Shown here piece by piece: positions 45,651-58,702 of a stretch of DNA of 64,000 nt; position 1 is the first letter of the stretch; each line of letters begins with the position of its first letter. The notes below the pieces were generated by a model that was given only the letters and a program-made list of their open reading frames with translations, searched no databases and was not told the DNA's origin. Made by a program: the position numbers and the translations under genes. This stretch comes from Osmanthus fragrans (lineage: Eukaryota > Streptophyta > Magnoliopsida > Lamiales > Oleaceae): NCBI GenBank assembly GCA_019395295.1, contig CM033346.1:11442004-11506003 (forward strand), given 5' to 3'.

Positions 45651-47600
45651 GTATAAGAAAAGGTTCAGTAACATGTAGCAATTTTTCTAGTGATTAATTA
45701 TAACTTTTTTTTTTTTTTTTACCACAAATGATTTCAAGATTGTCAAATTGACGACTTCTAAATAAAGAATATAGTATATTTTACATTGCATAAATTTCAT
45801 TAAATTAATTCAATTTTATTGAATTGACTACATGACTTGTAATAAACCTTACATGACTCAAACTTTAAGCTATTAAAAAGTGAGATTATAATGCAGTCAA
45901 TACCTCAGTAATTTGTGTGATTTGATATAGCACGAGCGTTGTGAATATTGAAAACGAATATTTACAAGACGAAATCCATAACTCTCCATCGTGAAGTGAA
46001 TGTTACCTTTGCATTTTCAGTACTTAGATAAATCTTATCACCTATTAATTCGATGACATGTTTACATATTAATTAATGCTTTTGTAAATTAATCACAAAT
46101 GGGTTATGAATATATAACTCAAGGGTAAAATTGTATTCTTTCATGGTTTTGGTTATGGGCATTCGATCCTAACAATTTGTAATTTAAAATTGCAGTTTTG
46201 AATATTCTTCAGTGAACTCACTCTGCATTTAGGGTGTGTTTCATACTGCATTTTTAAGTTATTGGTAATGGCAGGACAAAGAAATATTTACAATTTTTTC
46301 ATTATAAATAACTTTATAGACCAATATACCCTTAATAGAAAATAAAAAATCACACCCTGTATTTTAATTATGTAACACTTTCCATATCGATTATTTAACT
46401 ATCTTATTATTCATTAAAATATAATTATTAAAAGCTTATGATATTTTAGTAAATGATTTTTTCTTTGGAAGATAATAAGGAATGGTTACAAAATTTATGA
46501 TCTTCATTTTCTTTAAACTATAACTTGAAAAAGTAGAAAATAAATTTTAATAAATAAAAATATATAGACAAAAATTTCATTTGATATTTTACCCAACATT
46601 ATTAAATAGATAAATGAAAATTATTAGATGTCATCATCTTTTTAATAAGTCATGTTCAAAGTTTTTTTTTTTTAGAGAAATCAAATAAATTAATATATGA
46701 TATAATTTCTTATTTTGCATCTCAAAATAGAATTTCTCTTTTATTTTAGGTTGATATTATAACTTTATAATATATTGCAATTTAACAAATTTTCAAGTAT
46801 CCATACATGATTTTTTTTTTTTTCTATTTTTATGTCCTTTTTATCATTTTTACCAGTAAACTTTAAAAGAGAAAACAAATATAAATATTGTTTATAAAAA
46901 CATACATTTTTTTTCGTAAAAATAAAATTAAAAGATTGTCATGTTAATAGTGTAGTCAACGTGTGAGAAAAAAATAGTGTTGTCAATTAATACAAGATAA
47001 ATATATGAAATAAACAGATGTAAGGGGTAAAAAATAATAATAATCAGTGAAAGAATAATAAAAATTAATAAAATAGTATTTGTAGTATTACGTAATCATA
47101 TATATGTTCAATTAGGAGTATTGTGGTTGTAAACTACTTATTATGGTAAACTTGTAATATAATTTTTTTCTTCCTTAAAAAATATGTTTTTGCTACCAAT
47201 AACTAAAATATTGTATCAAAAATGTAGACTTGCAAAATATGGTGTGTAAATTGTAGGGTTTATCTTGTAAATTTCCTTCTAAAGGTATACAAATGACAAT
47301 GACGTTCGATAAATCACTTGATGATTTTGATTAAAAATGCATTGAAATTTCCTTCTAAAGGCGTGGTCTTGCACAAGTGCATGTGAGGGTAGCTATAACA
47401 TCCATTTATGTGATAGATTTGAAATTCTATCTTAAAATATAAACATTGTTAAGAGGATTAATCAAAACTCTTATATGTTCATTTTCGGATATTAAGACAA
47501 TATGTTCTAACTTAAAAGGTCATTATTGTTAAGAAAAATAATCCAAACATTTATGTGCTGCTCTATATTTCAATATTTAACTGGCGTGAGATTTATTCCC
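45651..47600. other. Very AT-rich region
   Basis: No gene is seen. Between about 46235 and 47240, GTTATTGGTAATGG near the left and CTACCAATAACT near the right form a weak inverted pair, which may mark an old AT-rich DNA element. Confidence 0.35.
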
Positions 47601-47609
47601 TAACGAGCC

Positions 47610-48240
47610 CAAAAATTGGTCACTTGGATGAGAATGATAATTTTGGAATCTGTGGGTTCAAGAAAATAATATATTTGATAAGTTCGAAAAGTTCATTTGA
47701 GAACCAATAGAGAGAAAATTTTAATTCATCATAATGAAAGTCTTGATATACAATGAAAAATATAAATCATATTTATACTGAATCTAGGAAATATAGTAAA
47801 AAAGGAAAATTATTAAATAAAGATTACAAAAATCTTACCTAAACTAGAATTCTATCAAAATAAGGAAATTGCGAAAAAAAGGAAATAAATCGCCTTGAAA
47901 TTGTACCATGAGACCGCATGGTTATTTTTCATGTGATCGCATGGTTCACTGAATCTGCCTCCTTGCTTCTCGGTAGCCCGCATGCGACCGCATGCATGTC
48001 ATTATTATGCGGTCTCATAGCAATAAATTTTAGCGACTCGACCCAACTTGTTCTGATTGCTTTCGGCCTTCCTTCCCAACATCAAACTTATACATCGGCT
48101 TGTTAACTTCAACATTACGGACTCTGTTACTCGAACATGTAAATGACCGACTTTATTAGCTCTTTGAAGTCTCGAACTTGGCTCTAGTATCTTTCCAACA
48201 AGCTTCGAGTTCTTGCTAAATTATGGCGCATCCCGGATCA
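47610..48240. mobile_element. LTR-like retrotransposon fragment (second copy of the 30.6-kb family)
   Basis: Repeated GACCGCATGG, GTGATCGCATGG and CATGCGACCGCATGCATG phrases (47910-48020), then GGCTTGTTAACTTCAACATTACGGACT (about 48090), follow the same order as at 31045-31360. No ends or coding sequence could be fixed. Confidence 0.35.
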
Positions 48241-49707
48241 TATCAACACTACTCTTTTTATCGCTCAATGAGCACATTAAAATTTTGAATGAGTAGACAG
48301 ACACTAATTGAGATATGAGGGAGGCTACGGGGCCAAGCTCAATGCCAGGCTCCCTCCCTCCAATAGAGGAACACCAAATCCTTGGCCTTAGCATTGAGCC
48401 GGGCCAAGAAGATTTCTCCTTGAGATATAGCAGTTGCATGAGGATCAAAATAACTAGGCGACCACTTGGAAGTGGTGAAGCAAATGTTGGTTTTGTTAGA
48501 GTGGAAATTAGGCTCCATATGCACGTTTTGACAACTTTTTTTGAAAATGGTCTGTATTTTAAAAAAAAAAATGTTTTCTCATAATATTAAACTCTCTTAG
48601 GGACAAAAAAGCAAAGTTCATCTTGTACAGGAAAAGAAAACCATTTCACAGGCAATTTGGTCGGTTTTCATATGATATTCATGTCCCCATAACTTTATAA
48701 TTTTTGTTCAATGTTTGTTGATTTTATTCTGTATATACGGATTCATGATTGAAGAAAGTAAAAATAGTGTTTTGTAAATTGAAATCGATCAAGAAGAAAC
48801 GTGGTGTCTTTGAAGGAACTTCAAACTTAAAGAAGAGAATTATTGATGAGCATCCTTATAAATCAAAGGTTAAGCTTGAGCCTTAGTGTTCGCCTTTTAT
48901 TAATTTGTTGATTTTTGGTTTTTTATGTTTTTAGGGTCTTTACTTGTAACTAGTAAGTATCTGATCTGATGATGGGTTATCGGGTGATTTTCGTGTGAAA
49001 CTATCCTTGTTTCTTTGTTTGTTTATCAGTTAAGTGCTTAATGCATGGAAAATATTATTTATCAAGTAGTAAATTTCGTGTTTTTTATGTATCAACTCCG
49101 CTAATAAAAATTTGCTGTTTGTCGGGCAAGATCATTGGCTAAGAGCATGTTTACTTAGTTTATATGTGACATACTTGTGGAGATTGTGACAGAACACTAC
49201 AATATAAAAGAGGCTTAATTCCTTGCCACGTGTCGGCAATATAAGTCGCAAACATAAATGGTGTCGTTTGCTCACTTCAAACACCGTTTTGGCAATTTTT
49301 TCCGTCAATAGTTTGTTGATTTCTCCAATTCTTCACGTCATCAACCATGCTTCTTCATCATTTTTTCTACAGTGTTGTTTCTCACTTCATACAAAAAGGA
49401 CACTGTCGCAATCATTTCTTCTCTCCATTTTCTCACGCCATGAATCATACCTTTCTACAAAACTCTTCTTTCTTTCTTATTTTCCTATCATATCCTATCC
49501 TACATACATACATACATACATTCATACATATGTATATCCATACCTATTGTCAATATCGTTTTGCAAAAAAAAAAAAAATTACTCCTATCAACCATACCTG
49601 TTTTCTTCTCCACTATACAAAATTCGCGGCGACAATTTCCACGGAAGCTCCACACAGTGCGGAGTCGGGATAGTGGGATACTATAGTTGTGTGTGAAAAT
49701 GTCGCGT

Positions 49708-49743
<36 letters not shown>

Positions 49744-49920
49744 ACATTTGGTGTTCGTAAACTCACATTTATGTTGCTTTCCAACTCTACATTTTGATAC
49801 GGAAAGATGGTAATTTTCCTTCCCTCTCAATTTTTAATTTGTTTCTTGAAACTTTTGTGTGTGCAAGTCAATTTGAGAAGATGCTCGCGATATTTTTCTA
49901 ATGTTATAGATTCTAATATT
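48241..49920. other. Unclassified spacer before the PPR relic
   Basis: Several short frames overlap at 48220-48580 without a recognised family. At 48780-48886 a frame reads KKKRGVFEGTSNLKKRI then DEHPYKSKVKLEP and a stop; I cannot assign it. A CATA-rich tract lies at 49500-49530 and an A tract of about 31 near 49711-49740. Confidence 0.3.
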
Positions 49921-49923
49921 TGA

Positions 49924-50229
49924 GTAGATAAATTTAGTTATGGGAAAGCTATACAATCTGCCGTGAAGTTTGGGGATTTGAAAAGGGGTTTGGAGTCGAT
50001 GAATCATATGAAAAAACCGTGGTTTGAATCCGAATGGTTTGTGTATAATGTCTTGATTGGTGGATTATGTAAAGCGAAGAGAGTTTATGAAGCTAAGAAT
50101 CTTTTTGATGAAGTGCTCAAGAGCACAATGGTGCCAAATATATTTACTTATAATAGTCTTATAGATGCATATTGTAAAATGGGCGATGCATTTAATTTGA
50201 AGGTAAAGATGAAAAGTGACAACGTGTAG
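49924..50229 (+). pseudogene. Pentatricopeptide-repeat (PPR) gene fragment
   Basis: The frame opens after a TGA and reads DKFSYGKAIQSAVKFGDLKR, then WFVYNVLIGGLCKAKRVYEA, then FTYNSLIDAYCKMGDA, and stops. These are about two and a half PPR motifs of the P class (YNxLIxGLCKxxxxxxAxxLFDEM...PNxxTYNxLIDxYCK). PPR proteins usually have ten or more repeats plus an organelle targeting peptide and bind RNA in mitochondria or plastids. Here the N-terminal part, most repeats and the C-terminal part are missing. The sequence resembles a segment of a mitochondrial P-class PPR protein, but the exact relative was not searched. Confidence 0.8.
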
Positions 50230-50996
50230 TTCAAGGACATTTTCGCAATTCAACATTTGAAATTACTGCCAAAAAGTCGCACAAGTAACAAATTAATCTT
50301 CTTTGCTACAATGAAAAGTATACATATTGACCAGTTTATACACCACTATTGTTTATGCTAGCAAAATGTTGTTGTTATAGTGATGTGCATGTTTGTTTTT
50401 TCATGCATGTTTACATATCTCTTTTACTAGAGAAGATTAGGCATATTGGATTAACTACAGCGATCCATATATTGTAAAAGTGTTTCTACCTTTTCTGAAA
50501 AATTTTATGCAGAGCAAATTATGGAGATGGGGGCTAAGCTCCAAAGTACGTTGTCTAATTGCATTTTTCAACTGCTTGAGAATTTATTTGGAACGAGACC
50601 CTTCATTTTACTAGCATTTCAGGATCTTTTTAGTCTGGGAACTTTGAAAGAAACATATCATATATGTTTTGTCTCAACAACTTGATAAAATTTGTCGAAT
50701 GATCACAAGTTTGATGACTACCTCATCTTTTCGAATGAGCACAATAAATGAAAGCGGAAAGACAAGACGAATAATCCAAGAAAGCATTAGAGGTCTAGAA
50801 ATGAACCTTTCGTTCATAATCCAGACAATTAAACTTCTTGTGAGTTTTGCATTTGGTTTTTATTTAGCATACAAGAATTTGGTTTCCACATCACATTGAT
50901 CTCTGGAGTTTCTGAATGGTTTCCACATTACATTTATCTACTGTTACTTACGGTGGTGCAAATGGTACATATTACTCTTCATCTAGAACAAGGAGG

Positions 50997-51043
<47 letters not shown>

Positions 51044-53765
51044 ATTACAGCTAACAGTGGGAGAATGTAAAGAAGCTAATTCATCTACAAGCGAAGTATC
51101 TCACATTCTATTAAATGGAATCCATGAGAAGGTGTCATCTACGATCCTTTGATGTTCATCATGTCTCATTCTTACATACGAATCTGATTATTAATTTCTA
51201 TATATTTCATCTACAATCCTTTAAGTAAATATGATAATTATGATGTTGCGTGGTCATTCTGTAACACGAGAATTAACTTAGATGGTAGGGTCTACATAAT
51301 GCAAACCCTAAATAATCTTAATGAGTGTGCTATTACTATTACATGATTTTTTTATTATTATTAATTTTTTTTTTTTTTGTAACTTTTATTTCACTATCAA
51401 CTAATTTTTTTCTCTATGGTTTTTTATGTGAAAAGACAAAAAATAGACTAATTTCTCCAAGAAAGTTTAGTACTAAAGTATTGCACAGTTGTAATCTTGT
51501 GTATCTTCTCCATAGTTGAAGCTAATGTATTTGATGGTTCATTAAATCCATTATATGACTTGAATGAGAATAGTCACACACAGATAAATTTTGTATAAGG
51601 TGGATCGCAGTTAAACCTATATCAGTAAATGGTGTACACAATGGATACTTCTGGTTTACCTCTCGATTAGAACAACGATTGCATATGTTGCTAACTCATT
51701 TTAGATGAAAATATTAAGTTTTGTTAAGAGCTTGTTTATATTTGTTAATGATATATTTGGTGCATCATTGTTTAGCCAAAACTTTTGATTTTCTTATGCT
51801 TGTTCCTTTCTTATGATCTATAATAAATTTAACGCACACCCCAAAATGAACCATGCAACTGATTTCATTGTGTGGTGTGAATATTTCTTAATGTTAGATC
51901 ATATGAGGAAGGTTTATGGGAACAATGATAGGAAGATTACATTAGGGTTTTAACAATTACAATATTAGACCAACTAAGCGTTATAGTTTTCAATGTTGAC
52001 CTCCTAAAGACCAAGATGTCCATAAGATGAATATAATGGAAATTGGGATGCTAAGATGGCCATCAGTCATACTACAATAGATAAGGTGAAATGAGAATAT
52101 ATACAAGGAAGTGGAAGTAGTAGTGGCACACGTATGCAAGTGATGCTCTTGAGGTTTTTGAGTGTGACTTAGACTTCTGTACTTGGAGATGCTGGTGAGC
52201 TAGATATTCGTATTAAATCGAATCCGCACAATGGGAGAATCACCATAGTGTAGGTGGCTAGGTGCCTTAATATTGTTTGCATTCGAAGTTGTTCAAATGG
52301 AAAGTGTTGCTTAGTTTTTTCTCTGTGTGCAGGGATACTTGTATTTTAATGACAAACGATGAGCTTATAGACTGTATTCGAACTTTTGGTCAAAGTGTCT
52401 CGCTTTTAAATTCATAAAGATTTTGAATATACCTATTACTATCAATATCATATCCTTCATATTTATCTATATTTATCATCCTTAGGCTCCACGGTTTGAC
52501 AAACAGGTTCATAGGCATTTTAATTCTTTTCAAATTGACAAACTGAAGCTTTATAAGTAGGAAAATAGGGACCTGGGGCCAAATAATGGCTTGGTTGGTC
52601 TGTTTGGTGTTGGATTCTACTATTCATTTTTGGTTGCTTAAAATGTGATGATTTGTGTGCATGCATAATTGATTCATGTTTATTAATAATCTATCGGAGC
52701 CTTTATTTCTGATATAATGTTACTAATTATGATTAGACCTATTTTCCCACCTGAAGTTTAATTTTAATGTAAGCTGCATTCTACGAAAATATGCTAACTA
52801 TGACTGTAACTTTTAATTTATTACCGTTATAATATACTCTGTTGTTGTTTTTTTTCACTTTTTATTCAATTGAATGAACTCATACTTCTACCCTTTCAAA
52901 TAGAATCATTTTCGTCAGTATCTAATTACTAATTACGATTACATGAAGAATACAGTTGCAATGAGAATTTAAATACAATGAATACCAAATTTTCATATCA
53001 AAAATAAAAAATATACAAATATACGAAAAAAAAATTAAGTCAATTTTAACCAACTTATGAATATTTTATGTTTACAAGTGAATTTTTCTAAACTTTAAAT
53101 TCTCTTATTTTTAATAATAACCAATTAACATGCAACGTACGTTCACCCACTAATTTATAAAAAGCCCCTTGGTTTTACAAATTATATAGAATTTGATATA
53201 TATTATTGAGAACACTCAATTTTCATTTCATTAAATTCAACATTTAAGAAGACCCTAGAAATAGAAACTATCATTAGGGATATAATTTATTAATTAATGG
53301 AAGGTTGAGGATAAGAATGTAGAAAGTAAAAGTTGGGGGCATAAGTGCAACAATATAAAAAGATTGAAGTCCTTTAGTATAATTAAAAAATAGTGCAAAA
53401 TATATAGTCTCAGTATAATGTTCGTTCTAAAAAATATGGTATCAATATAAAATTCATCGTAAATTGTGACGTATGTATTTGAAGAATATACAAGAACTCG
53501 AGAAACTCTATTTATAGCTGCAAGGTGTTGATGATAAATTTAACATTAATAAAGTATCGAAATAATAAATTAAATATAATAACTTAGTTGACATTTTAAG
53601 ATGAACCCAAATATTAATATCTCATGCTGGAGTTTTGGTTGAATTTAATAGATAAAGTCATATTAAAATTTTATATATTTTTTAAAATATTTCACTATTG
53701 ATTTCTAACCTATCGTTAGAAGAGCAAGTTCATCTCCAATATTTTGAAAAATGTAAGTTGGTTAA
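50230..53765. other. Long spacer, possible gene relics, no intact gene
   Basis: A plus-strand frame of 76 codons at 50669-50899 (QQLDKICRMITSLMTTSSFR) has no family I recognise. A (TA)n run occupies about 50999-51040. Elsewhere the sequence is AT-rich with only short frames. Confidence 0.35.
50999..51040. repeat. (TA)n microsatellite
   Basis: About 20 uninterrupted TA units. Confidence 0.9.
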
Positions 53766-54432
53766 TGTTGTTTTCGGAGTATAAGTTTCTCTTGCGAACA
53801 ATCTAACAGAATTACAATAACGAAATTTGCACATCATGACACTATGATCAACAAGATTAGAAAAATAATTCGAGTCCACTGACTTCATGATGTTTCCTTA
53901 AAACTAATTTGCTATCTTAAAAGGTGCTAAAGGTGTTCAGTAATCGTTTACCAAGATAAAACAAATTTCATCTCCAACGAAAGTAGCACAGGAGTCTGCA
54001 GGAGTTCCAACGAACTCAATCAAGTGTTTTCACTTCGAGAATAATATCAGAACTAGAGAGAGAGAGGGAGAGGGGGGAGAATGATATTCAAAGCAGATAA
54101 TATTTACAATGAAAATGGTTTTATTATTTTGGCAGCGTGACAGGCTTTTTATAGACTCGTTCATGACCATTCGAACATCCTTCGAGCCCTTTCAAAATAG
54201 TCATCATTGTTAAAACAGCCTCCAAACTCGAACAGACAGCACTATTCAATACTGCATCGGTTAAGTTGGTTAACAGAAGACTGTTTAGTCGATTAACGGA
54301 CTATTCAGACCAAAAAATTACCCGAAAATAAGTCAATCAAAAATAATTTCATTATGTACCCAAGAATATGATTAATTATAATTTGGCCCAAAAATTTAAA
54401 TAAATTTTGTCCAAAAAATTAATATAGTAACA
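53766..54432 (-). repeat. 3' LTR of the copia element
   Basis: A 667-bp LTR of a minus-strand element with TG...CA ends (TGTTGTTTTCGG ... ATATAGTAACA on the plus strand). It aligns with 58271-58702 along its length, sharing CAATACTGCATCGGTTAAGT and GACCAAAAAATTACCC. It holds about 235 bp (around 53995-54235) that the other LTR lacks. Confidence 0.85.
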
Positions 54433-57400
54433 TAATCTATAGAGATAATACCAATAGAGAGCAATTGTCTAATGATATTGTGTCTACGACGTATATGTTG
54501 AGATTTACTTTTATACATGGCATTTTGTGCCCTACCAATTGCTAATTGACTATCGCAATGGATACATATAACAGGCACAATGAATTTATCCAACATAGAA
54601 TATCTTCTAGAAAATTTCGTAGCCATTCGGATTATTCCCCAGCTTTGTCTAAGAGAATGAATTTAGATTTCATCGTTAATCTAGCTATACATGTATGTTT
54701 TGAAGATTTTCATGACACTGCAGCACCCCCCTTGTGTAAAATTCACTTGTCGACTTGGAGTCTTTAGTATCTGATATCTAATTTGCATTACAATATCCTT
54801 CAAGTACTATTGGATATCTCAAATAGTGCAATCCAAAGTTTTTGGTAAGTTTTAAATACCCTAAAACTATAACAATTGTCTTTCAATGCTCAGTGTTTGG
54901 ATTACTCGTATATCAACTTAGCCTACTAATTGAGTAAGTAATATCGGGTCGAGTGCAGTTCATGACATTCATTAAACTGTCAATAATACAAGAGTGTTCC
55001 AATTGAGACTTACTGTGACCAATATTGAAAACAAGATGCATACTAGCATTCATAGGTGTTTTCATAGGAATAATATTATATTTCTTGAATTTATCAAGAA
55101 TCTTCTCAATGTAGTGTGATTGAGATAAAATGAGACCATCAGATGTTCTAGAAATTTTACTTCATAATATAACATCAGTTACACCAAAATCCTTCATTTC
55201 AAACCTACTTGTTAACATCATTTTAGTAGTTTGAATTATGGTATCATTGTTACCCATAATCAGCATGTCATCTACGTATAAACATACCATGACATCCATT
55301 TTGAGTGCTCTTGACATACATATATTTGTCAAGCTCGTTAATTTTGAAACCATTTGACATCATTACTGTGTCAAAATTTTCATGCTATTTTTTTAGGAGT
55401 CTACTTTAATATATAAAATAATTTAACAAGTCGAGACACTTTTTTTCTTGTCCTGAGGTCACAAATCCTTCAAGTTGCTCCATATAAATTTCTTCGTCTA
55501 ATTCACCATTTAAAAAAAAAAACCATTTTTACATCTATCTGATACACATACAAACCATTCATTGCTACTATCGTAATAAGCATACGTATGGAAGTAATTC
55601 TTGTTACTGGTAAATATGTATCGAAATAATCAAGACCTTTTTGCTTGTAGCCTTTAGCTACAAGTCTAGTTTTATATCTATCAATCAATCCATTTGCTTT
55701 CATTTTTCTTTTGAAAATTCATTTACACTCCCAATGACTTATTGATAGGAAAAATGTCTACTAATTCTCATGTATGATTTTGTAGTACGGATTCAATTTC
55801 ACTATTAACAACTTCTTTCCAAAATGAAGTTTCGGTTGATGACAAAGCTTCTTTATAACTTTGAGGTTCATTTTCTAACAAATATGTTAGAAAATCAGGC
55901 TCAAAGGAGGCTATCGTCCTAGCCTTCTTATTGCGTCTAGGTTCTTCTTCATTTATATATTCTTGATCTACAACCTCTTTATTATCCCAAGGTCAAATTC
56001 ACTTTGTAAGTTATAAGGAAAAATATTTTTTCAAAAATGTAGCATCATTCGATTCAATAATCGTATTAACATGCACGTCGGATATTTCAAACTTATGTGC
56101 TATAAATCTGTATGCACTACTATGATAGACATAACCAATGAATAGACAATCAATGGTTTTAGGTCATATCTTAACCTTTTTAGGTTTAGGAACCACTACC
56201 TTAGTCAAACATCCACATACCCTTAAATATTTATAGTTAGATTTGTGACCTTTTCATAATTCATAAGGTATCTTATGCATTTTTCGATGTGATAATTTAT
56301 TGAGAATGTAATTGGCAGAAAGCAAAGCTTCCCCCCATAAGTTCTGCACTAATCCAGAACTTGTCAACATAGCATTCATCATCTCCTTCAATGTTCAATT
56401 CTTGAGGTTCAGCAATGCCATTAGATTAAGCTGAATAAGGCGCGGTAGTTTGATGAATAATTTCATGTTCCAAACAGATTTGTTCAAACAGAGAATCATA
56501 TTCATCGCATCTATCACTTCTTTTAGCCTTAATCTTTTTGCTAAATTGATTCTCAACTTCTAATTTATAATGTTTAAACACTTCAATTGCTTCGTCTTTG
56601 CTTTTGAGTAAATACACATAAAAATATCGAGTGCAATCATCGATAAAAGTGATAATGTATTTTTTATCGCTTCTAGTTTGAACAAACTTTAAGTCACAAA
56701 TATCAGTATGAATTAAAATTAGGGGTTCGGTATTTCTTTCGACAGAACAAAAGGGTAAACGAGTCATTTTTGCTTCTACACATATATCGCATTTGTGATT
56801 AGGATCTAAATCACACTTTGATAATAAATCTAATTGATTAGGCTATGCAAAGTTTTATAATTTATGTCTTAATCGTTCATGCCGCTCAAGCAAGTAAGAA
56901 GAAAATGTAATTTTATTCATAATAGGAGGTACAATAGTCATTATATTCAATTTAAAGAGCCCGTCATTTAGGTAGCACTTTCCTACAAACATGTCATTCT
57001 TTATAAGTACAAATTTGTATGAGACAAATACTAACTTAAACCCATTCTTGTGTAACATGGAATCAGATACCAAATTATTTCGAATATCGGGCTCATGAAG
57101 AACTTCATTCAAAGTGAGCTCATTTCCACTAGTCATTTTCAGCACTGTCTTTCCCTGTCATTCAACCTTGGAAGATGAAGAGTTTTTTCATGTAGGGTTG
57201 TTCATCATGATCCATCATTTCGTAAGTAGAGAACATCCTGCGATTTGAGCATATGTGACGAATAGCTCCAGTATCCACCAACCATTCCTTAGTGTTTCCA
57301 ACTAAGTTGCATTCAGTAACGACCGTCGAAAGATTTATTTCTTGCACCTTATTAGAAAGGTTGTCATGTTCTATTATATTGGTCTGATGAGGTTTTCCCT

Positions 57401-58206
57401 TGACTTTTTTTTGCTTCAAACAATCCTTGGATCGATATCCTGCATTGCCGCAATTGTAACAGTTGCCTTTAAACTTTTTAGGAGTCTTTGAAGAACCAGT
57501 TTACCCTTCGCCATTGTGTTTCCTCTTTTTACTAGTCTTTACACCTCCTTCCACAATGTTGGCCTTTGATTCCATCGAATGAGATGTGCCACTCCTCTTT
57601 TCATATTTGCGATTGTCTTCTTCTATTTTAAACCAGATAGTGATATCTTCAAGTTTCATTTCCTTTCGCTTATTTTCTAGATAATTCTCGAAATCCTTCC
57701 AGGAAGGCGGTAATTTCTCAATGCAGCAACCTGAAATGATTCACTTAGTTTCAATCCTTTGGCATGGATGTCACTGAGTATAATTTGAAATCCTTGAACT
57801 TGGGATATGACAGTCTTGCTGCCAACCATTTTGTAATCCAAAAAAGATTAACAATGAATTTATTCGTCCTAGCATCTTTGATTTTGTACTTGGTATCCAA
57901 AGATTCCTACAATTCTTTTGCAGACTTCGCATTGCAATACACATTATATAATGTGTTGTCTAGTCCGTTGAGTACATAATTTCTGCACAAAAAATCAGAA
58001 AGCTTTCATACATCAACTGCAGCCAATTTCTCAACATCACTTTCTTCTGCGGTATATGAAGGTGCATCTTTTTTGAGAGATTTTACCAAACTTATTGTTG
58101 TTAGATAAAAAAGCATTTTCTGTTGCCAATGATTAAAATCTAACCTATTAAATTTATCTAATTTTTCTCCGATAGTATTAGGGAGTGTAGTACCGGAAGT
58201 TGTCAT
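54433..58206 (-). pseudogene. Decayed Ty1/copia gag-pol polyprotein
   Basis: The copia domain order can be followed on the minus strand through many stops. Gag starts TTSGTTLPNTIGEKLDKFNR (58206-58006), with a zinc-knuckle relic CYNCGNAGYRSKDC (57421-57470) whose histidine is tyrosine. Protease is WLVDTGAIRHIC (about 57250-57285). Pre-integrase is at 57145-56855. Integrase is HTDICD and TFIDDCTRYFYVYLL (56767-56426). Reverse transcriptase is VCLYVDDMLIMGNND (near 55250-55295), with VARITSIRMLI-type sequence at 55700-55500. RNase H C-terminal is HCDSQLAIGRAQNAMY and HIRRRHNIIRQLL (54626-54396). Protease-before-integrase-before-RT order defines Ty1/copia. No uninterrupted polyprotein remains. 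Confidence 0.9.
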
Positions 58207-58270
58207 TTCTGAAACACAATCAAAAGGAGTAGAGACAGAATAAACTAGAATAGAAAATTCGTTTTAAGAT

Positions 58271-58702
58271 TGTTGTTTCTGGAGCATAAGTTTCTCATTT
58301 GAATAATCTGACATAATTACCTTAACGTAATTTGCTCAACGTGACAATATGATTAACAGGATTAGAAAAATAATTTGAGCGCACCGACTTCACGATATTT
58401 CCTTAAAATGAATTTGTTGCCTTCAAAGGTGCTAAAAACGTTCTGCAATCGTTTTTTAGGATAGAATGAATTTTGTCTTATACGGAAGCAGCACAAACTT
58501 GAACAAATGGCACTGTTCAATACTGCATCGGTTAAGTCGATTAATAGACGACTGTTACGTCAGTTAATAGACTATTCAGACCAAAAAATTACCCAAAAAT
58601 AAGCCAAATCAAAAATAATTTCATTAAGTACCCAGGAATTTGATTAATTTCAATTTGGCCCAAAAATTTAAATAAATTTGTCCCAAAAGTTAATCTAGTA
58701 CA
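58271..58702 (-). repeat. 5' LTR of the copia element, internally deleted
   Basis: A 432-bp LTR (TGTTGTTTCTGG ... ATCTAGTACA on the plus strand) homologous to 53766-54432 but lacking about 235 central bases after GAAGCAGCACAAACTT. A canonical tRNA-Met primer-binding site is not evident next to it. Flanks GTTAA and ATGAC do not match as a target duplication. Confidence 0.85.

Noticed and set aside
48221..48584. Overlapping frames with GREPGIELGPVA and related text
   Set aside because: Protein-like at first sight, but I could not place them in a family and both strands are equally open. They probably belong to retroelement debris.
49223..49784. Frame of 157 codons and the opposite 94-codon frame
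   Set aside because: Both are dominated by CATA repeats and poly-A/T translation (YIHTYIHTY, FFFFFFF). No domain is recognised.
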